Numbered from the stretch's first letter, positions 5,496-12,018 are shown. The stretch is 12,063 nt of DNA from Candidatus Saccharibacteria bacterium UBA6575 (GCA_002434005.1 DJJF01000013.1:1-12063), one strand, 5' to 3'. Notes: a model not told the origin generated them from the letters alone. Program-made: numbers and translations.

Positions 5496-6599
5496 GTGCG
5501 AACAGAAATAGGTACATACCTACGAAACGTTCAGCGCAACATGCGTTCTTTTGCACTTGTGCCTACTGTACTCGCACTGGTACTGTCACCGTTCTCACTA
5601 TTTGGAACAGTCAATGCACTGCCACTACTCGACGATATTCCTAGTGATAACGCCGATATGCCCGATCTCGAGCTTGCTGCGCCCGAACAGCTACAGCTCT
5701 CCCCAGGAACGCCTGCTTCGACTACTCCGACCGACCTAAAACCACAAGGTGCCAAATTAACCTGGACCGCAACGGGCAACGGTCAAACACAAGATACATA
5801 CGATGTACGCGTCACTCGAACCTCTGAAACGGACGGCGCAAACAATCTCACTGGTGAAATGGTCGCACACGCTGAGGCTCTCGCATCAGCAGAGTTTACA
5901 GTGGATGGATTACCAGAAGGTCCATATTTTTGGCAAGTTCGCTCATGCGCGATCGAACAAGCCTGCAACGCATGGTCGGCTGTCTATCCGTTGACACTAG
6001 ACGGTACTGCGCCGTGGGCGCCGATCGCAGCAGTGACAAGCGGTCAATATGATCAAACAGTCGTGATTACGGGTACAGCAGAGGCTTTCAGTACAATATC
6101 TGTTACAGCCGAAAATCATGCATGCACAACTCAAGCGGGGAGTGACGGTGTTTGGACATGCTCGTTCGAAGACGAATTTGATTACGGAGTCTATGTTGCC
6201 GCGGTGGTATCAAGCGATAAAGCCGGGAACCAGGCAACGATGCAATTCGAATTCAAAGTTAAGGAATTATTCGTAGCGCCCCCGATTGCAACCGAAGAGC
6301 TGCCGCCGGTCCTAGAGATAGCTCCTGCCGGTACAACCCCCGAAAATAAGGTATATCAGCAGCCGATCAGCATCATTGATAGTGTAAACAGCGGTGAAGT
6401 CTTAGTCGACGACGAGCAGACAGCGCCTGAAGCACTTCTTACAACCGACGGTGGAATCGTTCAATCGAGCGAGAATGGCTGGCAAGTATTTGGTATGCCA
6501 TGGTTTGTATGGCTTGGAAGCCTAGGCAGCATGTTTGCCGGGTGGTGGGCTATGGGGTGGCCGATGCCGCGTCGGCTTGGCTCAGTGCTATCGCTGTAG
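5496..6599 (+). CDS. Secreted Ig/FN3-like surface protein with C-terminal membrane anchor
   Basis: A 367-residue predicted envelope protein. A basic N-terminus is followed by a hydrophobic segment at about 19-37 and a possible signal peptidase site after VNA (residue 41), so export by Sec is likely. A linker rich in Pro, Thr and acidic residues follows. A fibronectin/Ig-like fold spans about 75-168 (LKPQGAKLTWTATGNG, DTYDVRVTRTS, GPYFWQVRSC), and a second Ig-like domain about 171-257 (DGTAPWAPIAAVTSG, VVITGTAEAFSTISV, SSDKAGN), typical of extracellular adhesive repeats. Cysteine pairs C151/C156 and C210/C222 could form disulfides. After a flexible region, residues about 333-356 form a hydrophobic Trp-rich segment followed by RR, a C-terminal anchor. 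There is no LPxTG. It starts at GTG with AGGAG (5485-5489) 6 nt upstream. A role in contact with a host or neighbouring cell is plausible but inferred. Confidence 0.8.
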   Translation: MRTEIGTYLRNVQRNMRSFALVPTVLALVLSPFSLFGTVNALPLLDDIPSDNADMPDLELAAPEQLQLSPGTPASTTPTDLKPQGAKLTWTATGNGQTQDTYDVRVTRTSETDGANNLTGEMVAHAEALASAEFTVDGLPEGPYFWQVRSCAIEQACNAWSAVYPLTLDGTAPWAPIAAVTSGQYDQTVVITGTAEAFSTISVTAENHACTTQAGSDGVWTCSFEDEFDYGVYVAAVVSSDKAGNQATMQFEFKVKELFVAPPIATEELPPVLEIAPAGTTPENKVYQQPISIIDSVNSGEVLVDDEQTAPEALLTTDGGIVQSSENGWQVFGMPWFVWLGSLGSMFAGWWAMGWPMPRRLGSVLSL

Positions 6600-6613
6600 G
6601 TAGGCTAGGGATA

Positions 6614-6642
6614 TTGACATTTTAAAGCATAAATGCTATTAT
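6614..6642 (+). promoter_or_regulatory. Strong sigma70 promoter of the 129-aa gene
   Basis: TTGACA (6614-6619), 17-nt spacer, then TGC-TATTAT (6637-6642). This is the closest match to consensus in the window. The expected start near 6649 is only about 3 nt before the ATG at 6652. Confidence 0.8.
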
Positions 6643-6651
6643 TTGCTTATA

Positions 6652-7041
6652 ATGATAGAATTATCTCAAGACATCCAAGATCGACTTCGCGCAATGGCGC
6701 AAGACGCCGAAAATGAAAGCCGAGTCGAGCTACCAGGTGTTACTCCTGTGTATGAAACTCCACCTGAAGGCTCAGCTGAAATTACGACTGACGAATTTAT
6801 TGGCGATACAATTAGAAATAACTGGGATGAAAGCACCGACTTTGGTGGCGAGATGACCTATTTCGAAGAACTCCAGCAAGCTGTTCCTGATGCATTTTTA
6901 GTACGACTTTACGACGACAAAGGCCCAATTGCGGGTTTCTCAAAAGCGATGCGACCTGCGCCAGCAGAAGTTGAACCAAAACATATCGGCCGATTTGCTC
7001 GAATCAGGCAGGCTCTTGGGTTCAAAGGCCTAGAATCATAA
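6652..7041 (+). CDS. Acidic protein of unknown function, 129 aa
   Basis: Not recognised. The 129-residue protein is soluble and acidic over the first 100 residues (for example AQDAENESRVELPG and DEFIGDTIRNNWDEST), with a basic helix at the C-terminus (HIGRFARIRQALGFKG). That bipolar layout could suit a protein- or nucleic-acid-binding tail. No cysteine, signal peptide or membrane segment is present. A TTG codon at 6643 would add three residues, but it directly abuts the -10 box and so would lie upstream of the expected transcript start; ATG 6652 is therefore preferred. The promoter is near consensus, so the gene is probably well expressed from a leaderless or nearly leaderless mRNA. Confidence 0.75.
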   Translation: MIELSQDIQDRLRAMAQDAENESRVELPGVTPVYETPPEGSAEITTDEFIGDTIRNNWDESTDFGGEMTYFEELQQAVPDAFLVRLYDDKGPIAGFSKAMRPAPAEVEPKHIGRFARIRQALGFKGLES

Positions 7042-7045
7042 GCTT

Positions 7046-7054
7046 TGCTACACT
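7046..7054 (+). promoter_or_regulatory. Extended -10 of galU, leaderless arrangement
   Basis: TGC-TACACT (hexamer 7049-7054) ends 7 nt before the galU ATG. There is no Shine-Dalgarno and no clear -35. Confidence 0.5.
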
Positions 7055-7061
7055 AGATACC

Positions 7062-7877
7062 ATGAGCGTTACCAGAGCTATTATCCCGGTTGCCGGCTGG
7101 GGTACCCGCCGCCTGCCTATTACCAAGACTATTGAAAAGTGCATGCTACCGATTGGCAATCGGCCGCTTGTTGATTATGTCGTTCAGGATTGCCTAAAAG
7201 CTGGCATCAATGACATTTATTTTATTGTCGGTGAGCAAAGTACGCAGTTAAAGGACTATTACCGGAGTAATATTTCGCTAAATGATTATCTGAGGCGAAA
7301 CGGCAAAGCTGACAAGCTTGGATTAGTAGCGCCACTTGGTGGAGTGACATTACATTATATTGTGCAGCCAAGTTATGGAAAGTACGGCACTGCCGTACCG
7401 ATTGCACTGGCAGCACCACATATTAACGACGGCGAGTCAGTAGTTGTGCTTATGGGCGACGACTTTATCTATAACCAAGACGGTTCAAGTGAGGTTGCGC
7501 GCCTACTTGAAGCAACGCCGGAAGGCAGCTGCGGACTGCTCGCTACCAAAGTTCCTAAACAAGATGTGAATAAGTATGGTGTGATTGAACTCGATGCAGA
7601 AGGTAACTACGTTCGATCAATCGAAAAGCCCGATCCCGAGGATGCGCCAAGTGACCTTATTAATATCTCCAAGTATCTTCTTACTAAGGAAGTGATCGAT
7701 TTAGCTGCCAATGTCGCACCAGCACCTAACGGAGAGTATCAGTTACCGGATGCTGTAAACCAATATGTGGCGAACGGTGGCCAAGTAAAGGTTACGTCAG
7801 CCGTTGGACAGTACCTCGATGGCGGTTCGGTTGAAGGCTGGCTACATGCAAATAATGTTGTGCTAGAACGCTCTTAA
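7062..7877 (+). CDS. galU: UTP--glucose-1-phosphate uridylyltransferase (UDP-glucose pyrophosphorylase)
   Basis: Makes UDP-glucose and pyrophosphate from UTP and glucose-1-phosphate, supplying glycosyl donors for cell-surface glycans. At 271 residues it is somewhat shorter than the usual 290-300. The nucleotidyltransferase signature GWGTRRLPITKTIEKCMLP (12-30) includes the lysine expected to contact the substrate (K26). A metal-binding GDD follows in VVLMGDDFIYNQDG, and IEKPDPEDAPSDLINISKYLL matches the GalU sugar-binding segment. The QLPDAVNQYV and GQYLDGGSVEGWLHANN stretches are also typical. C27 sits where many bacterial GalU have glutamate (KEMLP), a minor change. The gene stands alone. 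The ATG is the first start, just 7 nt after the -10. Confidence 0.92.
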   Translation: MSVTRAIIPVAGWGTRRLPITKTIEKCMLPIGNRPLVDYVVQDCLKAGINDIYFIVGEQSTQLKDYYRSNISLNDYLRRNGKADKLGLVAPLGGVTLHYIVQPSYGKYGTAVPIALAAPHINDGESVVVLMGDDFIYNQDGSSEVARLLEATPEGSCGLLATKVPKQDVNKYGVIELDAEGNYVRSIEKPDPEDAPSDLINISKYLLTKEVIDLAANVAPAPNGEYQLPDAVNQYVANGGQVKVTSAVGQYLDGGSVEGWLHANNVVLERS

Positions 7878-7879
7878 GC

Positions 7880-7907
7880 TTGAATACTTACCGTACTGGT
7901 ATACAAT
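7880..7907 (+). promoter_or_regulatory. Promoter of orphan gene C
   Basis: TTGAAT (7880-7885) and TACAAT (7902-7907) are spaced by 16 nt, right after galU. The leader is about 60 nt. Inside it CCTTCA (7932-7937) can pair with TGAAGG (7947-7952), a small hairpin ahead of the ribosome binding site. Confidence 0.55.
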
Positions 7908-7973
7908 TTAGCTATCGTGAACACGGAAACCCCTTCATTGTAGTTTTGAAGGCCGAATCTCGAGAGGTTTGAC

Positions 7974-8228
7974 ATGGGAAAGCCGCAAGACAATTTCGCA
8001 ATGGCCACGGTCTTGTTGTCTGTCGAAGGCAAGATCAGCCAAAAGGTCCAGCACGAATTCCAGGGCTGGATCGCCATGAAGGCAGGTTGGGGTGACGGCG
8101 TGGTGACCGTGGAGCAGCGGGGGAGTCGCACCAACGTCACCTTCCCGGTGGAGCCACCCAAGAACGTCCACAAGGTCGCCGAGAAGGCTGGCAAGAAGCT
8201 CAGCGAGCTGATGGCAGCCGAGTCCTAG
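7974..8228 (+). CDS. GC-rich orphan small protein C, 84 aa
   Basis: Not recognised. The 84-residue protein is basic, with lysine-rich ends (for example PKNVHKVAEKAGKKLSELM). It shows a likely alpha/beta order: a helix or strand at the start, the central WIAMKAGWGDGVVTVEQRG and TNVTFPV strands, and a C-terminal helix. There is no signal peptide or membrane segment. GAGAGG (7962-7967) lies 6 nt before the ATG. Hand-counted GC is 60%, with G/C-ending codons favoured (AAG, GCC, GTC, CAG), unlike flanking galU and rplU. Own promoter and terminator-like hairpin make it a single-gene cassette like genes A and B, though the three proteins are not visibly homologous. Function is unknown; transfer from a higher-GC donor is possible. 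Confidence 0.75.
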   Translation: MGKPQDNFAMATVLLSVEGKISQKVQHEFQGWIAMKAGWGDGVVTVEQRGSRTNVTFPVEPPKNVHKVAEKAGKKLSELMAAES

Positions 8229-8243
8229 GGTCCGCATCGTGTG

Positions 8244-8287
8244 AAGTCGAGCACCGCTCCTTTGCAGGGAGCGGACTCGATTTCGTT
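8244..8287 (+). terminator. Terminator-like hairpin after gene C
   Basis: AAGTCGAG (8244-8251) pairs with CTCGATTT (8276-8283), and the inner CCGCTCC (8254-8260) pairs with GGAGCGG (8268-8274), with small bulges. TTTCGTTTAT follows. It ends gene C before the rplU promoter. Confidence 0.7.
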
Positions 8288-8297
8288 TATGGACGTC

Positions 8298-8326
8298 TTG
8301 AAACATCCTCTCGTATCTGTTAAAAT
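8298..8326 (+). promoter_or_regulatory. Sigma70 promoter of rplU
   Basis: TTGAAA (8298-8303), 17-nt spacer, TAAAAT (8321-8326) preceded by TGT. The leader of about 24 nt holds AAGGA just before the ATG. Confidence 0.75.
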
Positions 8327-8356
8327 CGTTTGAGTTCAATTAAAAGTAAGGAAATC

Positions 8357-8665
8357 ATGAAAGCAGTCGTGAAAGTCGGTGGCAAGCAGTATATTGTCAG
8401 CGAAAAAGAGACCCTCCTGGTGGACCTCCTCCCGGAAGGAACAAAAGAGCTCACACTCGACGCTATGTTGGTAATCGACGGTGACAAAGCTACCGTTGGA
8501 ACCCCGCTAGTAAAAGGTGTTGCCGTAAAAGCTAAAGTCGTAGAAGACCTAGTTAAGGGTGACAAGCTCCGAATTATTCGCTACAAAGCAAAGAAGCGTG
8601 TGCATAAGGAAACTGGCCACCGCCAGAAGTACAGCCGCATCCAAGTTGCATCAATCGGTAAATAG
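8357..8665 (+). CDS. rplU: 50S ribosomal protein L21
   Basis: Component of the large ribosomal subunit that binds 23S rRNA. The 102 residues match the usual length of about 103. The N-terminus MKAVVKVGGKQYIV is the L21 hallmark, and the C-terminal RNA-binding region KKRVHKETGHRQKYSRIQV carries the conserved GHRQ. A TTG at 8330 in the same frame would add nine residues lying at or before the transcript start. ATG 8357 with AAGGA (8348-8352) 4 nt upstream is the correct start. In most bacteria rpmA (L27) follows closely, but here a terminator comes directly after and no L27 gene is in the window. Confidence 0.96.
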   Translation: MKAVVKVGGKQYIVSEKETLLVDLLPEGTKELTLDAMLVIDGDKATVGTPLVKGVAVKAKVVEDLVKGDKLRIIRYKAKKRVHKETGHRQKYSRIQVASIGK

Positions 8666-8681
8666 TCTGGTTGAACGTAGC

Positions 8682-8718
8682 AAACAACGGATCTGAAAAG
8701 GTCCGTTGTTTATTTTTC
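8682..8718 (+). terminator. Rho-independent terminator of rplU
   Basis: A 12-bp stem pairs 8682-8693 with 8700-8711 (one G-U pair) around the loop TGAAAA, followed by ATTTTTC. Confidence 0.88.
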
Positions 8719-8770
8719 ATGAATATTCAGATACAGTAAACATAACGTTTATTTAAGGGAGCTAAAAGTA

Positions 8771-9373
8771 GTGGACCAATTCGAGCGAGAAGATTCATCA
8801 ACCTACACAGAACCGGAGCAAACGCCAGTATCCGAACCTACGAATGAGGCGCCAGCGCAGCCACCTGTTCAAGAAGCTCCAAAGCCAAAGAAGAGTAAAA
8901 CTCCCTTGGTTCTGACACTACTTCTCCTGCTTGCATTGGTTGCAGCCGGAACTTTTGGTTGGATGTGGTTCCAACAAAGTGGGCGTGTTGATAATCTAGA
9001 AACAGATCTATCAAAAGCACGTAATGATGTGTCTCGACTTGAAACAGCCGCGAAGGCCGAGGATTCATTGGACGACTCTGCTGTCACCCCCGATACCGAG
9101 GATAGCGACTCAGAAGCGATTATCAAGGCAGCCCTGGCGCATGCGCAGGCGCCAAAAGAATCTACAGCAGTGAGCTACAAAACTGAGATCATGTATAACA
9201 AAGGTGGTTTCGCGCGCGTAAGCGTGAGTGCCGGGGAATCTGGATTCGCACAAATCCTTAAGAAGGTGAATGACGAGTGGGTTGTGATCGTAGAGGGTCA
9301 GAATGAGCCTACCAGCGACGACGTGAAAACATACGGCATACCACAAGCTGTCGTTGACTCGTACAAGATGTAA
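8771..9373 (+). CDS. Single-pass membrane protein with Pro-rich N-terminus and extracytoplasmic domain
   Basis: A 200-residue protein of unknown family. Residues 1-43 are acidic then Pro/Lys-rich and presumably cytoplasmic (ending KPKKSK, positive-inside). One hydrophobic helix spans about 45-67 (PLVLTLLLLLALVAAGTFGWMWF). A heptad-like stretch at about 72-97 (VDNLETDLSKARNDVSRLETAAK) suggests a short coiled coil, followed by an acidic linker. The exported domain (about 115-200) has alternating strands: YKTEIMYNKGGFARVSVSAG, then FAQILKKVNDEWVVIVEGQ. It starts at GTG with AAGGGAG (8755-8761) 9 nt upstream. It is monocistronic, ending at a terminator ahead of parA. An envelope role is likely; nothing more specific can be said. 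Confidence 0.75.
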   Translation: MDQFEREDSSTYTEPEQTPVSEPTNEAPAQPPVQEAPKPKKSKTPLVLTLLLLLALVAAGTFGWMWFQQSGRVDNLETDLSKARNDVSRLETAAKAEDSLDDSAVTPDTEDSDSEAIIKAALAHAQAPKESTAVSYKTEIMYNKGGFARVSVSAGESGFAQILKKVNDEWVVIVEGQNEPTSDDVKTYGIPQAVVDSYKM

Positions 9374-9393
9374 ATTGTACCAACTAAGGAATG

Positions 9394-9426
9394 ATCCTCG
9401 CTGTAAAATGGCGAGGATTTTTTCTT
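9394..9426 (+). terminator. Rho-independent terminator after the membrane protein
   Basis: ATCCTCGC (9394-9401) pairs with GCGAGGAT (9411-9418) around a 9-nt loop, followed by TTTTTCTT. This insulates parAB from the gene upstream. Confidence 0.87.
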
Positions 9427-9427
9427 A

Positions 9428-9452
9428 CTGCTCGTGCTACAATATTGAGCAG
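9428..9452 (+). promoter_or_regulatory. parAB promoter region with inverted repeat over the -10
   Basis: TGC-TACAAT (hexamer 9438-9443) is an extended -10 about 30 nt before the parA ATG. CTGCTC (9428-9433) and GAGCAG (9447-9452) form a perfect inverted repeat bracketing it. par operons are often autoregulated, so this is a candidate operator. No -35 is evident. Confidence 0.5.
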
Positions 9453-9473
9453 ATATGGGGATAGAATAAACAG

Positions 9474-10244
9474 ATGCCGACGGTTATTGCTGTAACGAAT
9501 CAAAAGGGTGGAGTAGGTAAGACGACCAGTGCGGTCAATATTGCCTACTATCTTGCAAAAAGCGGCAAAAAAACCCTGCTGGTAGACTTTGATCCCCAAG
9601 GTAATGCTACAAGCGGGCTTGGCATAGACAAGCAGACACTCGAAACTGGTACCATGAGCGATGTCATGCTCGAAACTAAGACGCTACAAGAAGTCATACT
9701 GGGGGCTGGACAGAAGAATTTATTCATAGCACCTGCCACTCCGCAGCTGGCGAACACTGAAGTTGAGCTTGCAAGTGCGAACCGTCGCTTTAGTAGGCTT
9801 AAGAATGCGATTGGCACCACTGGTGAAACATACGATTACGTAATTATCGATAGTCCTCCGTCACTTAGTTTATTAACGGTAAATGGGTTGATTGCGGCAC
9901 GTTACGTACTCCTGCCTGTTCAAGCCGAATTTTACGCGCTGGAAGGACTAGGTCAACTGCTCGAGACCATGAAACTCGTGCGCAAGAACATGAACCCAAC
10001 CTTAGATCTCATTGGCGTACTTCCTACTATGGTAGACGGTCGTACGACGCTTTCGAGCCAAGTACACGCAGAAATTAAGAAGCATTTCCCAGGCAAAGTA
10101 TTTAAAACAGTTATTCCTCGCAATATTCGTCTTGCTGAAGCGCCGAGCCACGGCGTACCGATTGGCGCATACGATCGTTTTTCTAAAGGTGCACGCGCCT
10201 ACAAGTCGGTAGCCAAGGAAGTTGTCGAAAGGGCGGGAGTGTAA
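9474..10244 (+). CDS. parA: Chromosome-partitioning ATPase ParA (Soj)
   Basis: Deviant Walker ATPase that binds DNA non-specifically as an ATP dimer and works with ParB to segregate the chromosome origin. The 256 residues have the length of chromosomal ParA, without the extra N-terminal DNA-binding domain of plasmid type Ia. The deviant Walker A is KGGVGKTTSA at residues 11-20 with signature K11. The switch region DFDPQGNATSGLG is at 38-50, and Walker B is YVIIDSPPSL, around residues 121-130. The LLPVQAEFYALEGL and IPRNIRLAEAPSHGVPI stretches are conserved in Soj proteins. Only a weak GGGG precedes the ATG by 13 nt. Its stop overlaps the parB start (TAATG, 1 nt shared). Confidence 0.95.
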   Translation: MPTVIAVTNQKGGVGKTTSAVNIAYYLAKSGKKTLLVDFDPQGNATSGLGIDKQTLETGTMSDVMLETKTLQEVILGAGQKNLFIAPATPQLANTEVELASANRRFSRLKNAIGTTGETYDYVIIDSPPSLSLLTVNGLIAARYVLLPVQAEFYALEGLGQLLETMKLVRKNMNPTLDLIGVLPTMVDGRTTLSSQVHAEIKKHFPGKVFKTVIPRNIRLAEAPSHGVPIGAYDRFSKGARAYKSVAKEVVERAGV

Positions 10245-11119
10245 TGGCTACTAAAAAAGGCTTGGGCCGCGGTTTTTCGTCTTTAATCCCTGATAATCTG
10301 CTCGATGAGTCATTCGACCCAAGCGCAGGTGACGATCACAAAGTAAGTGACCTCCGAACGATTAAACTAACGCAGATCACTCCCGATCCAGACCAGCCAC
10401 GGCGGCACTTTGATGAGTCCGGCCTTGCCGAGCTAACGGCAAGTATCAAAGAGCATGGGGTTCTGCAGCCAATCGTTGTGATTCCGCAAGGTGAAGGAAC
10501 GTACCAGATTGTTGCTGGTGAGCGAAGGTACCGTGCAAGTCAGGCGGCTGGCAAAGATTTCATTCCTGCATTAGTGCGCACACTGAGCGCCCAGCACAAA
10601 TTAGAGCTGAGTCTTATTGAGAATATTCAGCGCCGCGACTTAAACCCACTTGAAACTGCCACGGCATATGCGAAACTTCGCGATCAATTTAATTTAACTC
10701 TCGAGCAGATCGGTGTGCGAGTTGGTGGTAAATCAGTCAGTGCAATCAGTAACACGCTTAGGCTCCTCAAGCTGCCTGAGAGTGTAAAGCATGCGGTCGC
10801 TAAGGGTGATCTAAGCGAGGGACAAGCTCGGCCACTCATTGGTGCGGATCAATCAGTTGCCAACCAACTCTTGCCAGTAATCCTTAAGGAGCATTGGAGC
10901 GCGCGCAAGATCGAGGAACACATGGCGAGTGCTAAGCCGAATATAGAAGGGAAAGGACGCAAGTCTGCGCCTGCGCGACCTTCGCAGTACGACGTGCTTG
11001 CAAAACGGTTTAATACCCGTGTCACGCTACAACAGAACGCCAAGGGGGCGGGTAAGTTTGTGATTGAGTTTAAGTCTCAAGAAGAGCGCGAGCGAATCGA
11101 ACGACTTATTGGTAGTTAG
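10244..11119 (+). CDS. parB: Chromosome-partitioning protein ParB (Spo0J)
   Basis: Binds parS sites, loads as a CTP-dependent sliding clamp and stimulates ParA. The 291 residues show the normal order: an N-terminal LGRG motif (KKGLGRGFSSLIP, 4-16) that contacts ParA, then the ParB/Srx CTPase domain at about 38-130 with QPRRHFDE (51-58), GERRYRA (92-98) and ENIQRRDLNP (126-135). A helix-turn-helix lies at about 152-176 (LEQIGVRVGGKSVSAISNTLRLLKLP), and a C-terminal dimer domain ends with KFVIEFKSQEERERIERLI. It is translationally coupled to parA. Its last 4 nt overlap the end of a convergent small gene, and no terminator hairpin is visible between them. Confidence 0.95.
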   Translation: MATKKGLGRGFSSLIPDNLLDESFDPSAGDDHKVSDLRTIKLTQITPDPDQPRRHFDESGLAELTASIKEHGVLQPIVVIPQGEGTYQIVAGERRYRASQAAGKDFIPALVRTLSAQHKLELSLIENIQRRDLNPLETATAYAKLRDQFNLTLEQIGVRVGGKSVSAISNTLRLLKLPESVKHAVAKGDLSEGQARPLIGADQSVANQLLPVILKEHWSARKIEEHMASAKPNIEGKGRKSAPARPSQYDVLAKRFNTRVTLQQNAKGAGKFVIEFKSQEERERIERLIGS

Positions 11120-11310
11120 TCTGTCCTTCGACTCTTGTGAGAAATTTGTATAGCTAGGCCATTTAAGGCAACGTCTTGCATTACTCTCACTACCAAGGAC
11201 CGGCCTTCGGGGGTCATCTCCCTAAGAATTTCATCGTCGACATGAGAGCCTTCTATGTCCTCAAGCTCTTTCTTTGCTTTTCGGAGACTAAGTCTTTCAC
11301 CGATTGGCAT
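11116..11310 (-). CDS. Small protein of unknown function downstream of lepB, 64 aa
   Basis: Not recognised. The 64 residues are charged and probably helical (MPIGERLSLRKAKKELEDIEG, then DDEILREMTPEGRSLVVRVMQDVAL), with no membrane segment or signal. Its ATG directly follows the lepB stop (TAAATG, zero spacing), which supports translational coupling to lepB and hence a real gene. There is no separate promoter or strong Shine-Dalgarno. Its end overlaps the parB stop by 4 nt, tail to tail. A role connected with lepB cannot be inferred from the sequence. Confidence 0.65.
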   Translation of the reverse strand: MPIGERLSLRKAKKELEDIEGSHVDDEILREMTPEGRSLVVRVMQDVALNGLAIQISHKSRRTD

Positions 11311-11913
11311 TTAGAATGTCCGGATCTTATCAAACGGGAAAATTCGTACCGAAACGGGGCCGATTACATCATAGTATGGGATAAGCCCTAATCCGTTGCG
11401 CGAATCCTTTGAGTAGCTATCTTCACGGTGATCGCCACTCACGAACAAGGTATCGTCTGAAACGGTTGTGTCGACTTCGCCTGAGGTATATTTATCTTGC
11501 AGATTCTCACCGCTCAATTCATCTGGATTGAATCCTTCTGGGTGGGCATCATTAAATACTGTGTATTGACCGTCTTCTAGGACTACGCGCTCACCCGGGA
11601 AGGCGATAACGCGTTTAACGATATACTCTTCACCGAGACCAGGTACATACTGAGGATTCTTAAACACGATAACTTGACCACGTTTTGGCACATACGACTT
11701 GTTCTGTAATTGGGCAACCGTTACTGGTATCCGATTCACGATCAAACGGTCACCAGTGTAGAGGGTTTGCTCCATACTTGGGCCTTCCACATTGAAGCTT
11801 CTGAAAATGAAGGCGTTAATGAACAGCGTACCAATTAGCACGCAGATAACGAAAACGATAATACCGAGGGCGTCCTTAACGGCTTGATGTCGCTCTAAGA
11901 AACTTGCATTCAT
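11311..11913 (-). CDS. lepB: Signal peptidase I
   Basis: Membrane serine protease that removes signal peptides from exported proteins such as the Ig-like surface protein in this window. The 200 residues include one N-terminal membrane helix (about 15-37) and an extracytoplasmic catalytic domain. The nucleophile S46 lies in EGPSMEQTL and the general base K100 in IVKRVIAFPGE, so the Ser/Lys dyad is intact. The C-terminal box reads GDHREDSYSKDSRNGLG (160-176), a variant of GDNRxxSxDSR with His for Asn and two extra residues. The single transmembrane segment and moderate length are like Gram-positive enzymes. TATAGT ends 7 nt before the ATG, so the mRNA is probably leaderless. A 64-residue gene is coupled to its stop. 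Confidence 0.94.
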   Translation of the reverse strand: MNASFLERHQAVKDALGIIVFVICVLIGTLFINAFIFRSFNVEGPSMEQTLYTGDRLIVNRIPVTVAQLQNKSYVPKRGQVIVFKNPQYVPGLGEEYIVKRVIAFPGERVVLEDGQYTVFNDAHPEGFNPDELSGENLQDKYTSGEVDTTVSDDTLFVSGDHREDSYSKDSRNGLGLIPYYDVIGPVSVRIFPFDKIRTF

Positions 11914-11920
11914 TAGGTTT

Positions 11921-11926
11921 ACTATA
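11921..11926 (-). promoter_or_regulatory. -10 element of lepB, leaderless arrangement
   Basis: On the minus strand TATAGT, preceded by TG, ends 7 nt before the lepB ATG with no Shine-Dalgarno in the gap. The -35 is weak. Confidence 0.5.
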
Positions 11927-11993
11927 CACTACCAAACGCCTAAAAATACCTGAAAGGCTTATGGTTTTTTACAACCAATTTAAGGGTAAAGTT

Positions 11994-12002
11994 TGCTATA
12001 GT
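11994..12002 (+). promoter_or_regulatory. Extended -10 for the right-edge gene
   Basis: TGC-TATAGT (hexamer 11997-12002) lies 16 nt before the ATG at 12019. The rest of the lepB-to-edge spacer holds only a T6 run at 11965-11970 that I cannot assign. Confidence 0.5.
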
Positions 12003-12018
12003 GGTGGGAAGAATAGTT

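Noticed and set aside
6643..6651. TTG start for the 129-aa gene
   Set aside because: It directly follows the -10 box, upstream of the expected transcript start.
7935..8339. 134-codon minus-strand ORF across gene C
   Set aside because: It spans gene C, its terminator and the rplU promoter on the opposite strand with no start signals.
8330..8356. TTG start for rplU
   Set aside because: L21 proteins begin at the MKAVVKVGGKQY segment, and the ribosome binding site fits ATG 8357.
11176..11391. 71-codon plus-strand ORF over the lepB end
   Set aside because: It is antisense to the conserved lepB C-terminus and the coupled 64-aa gene.
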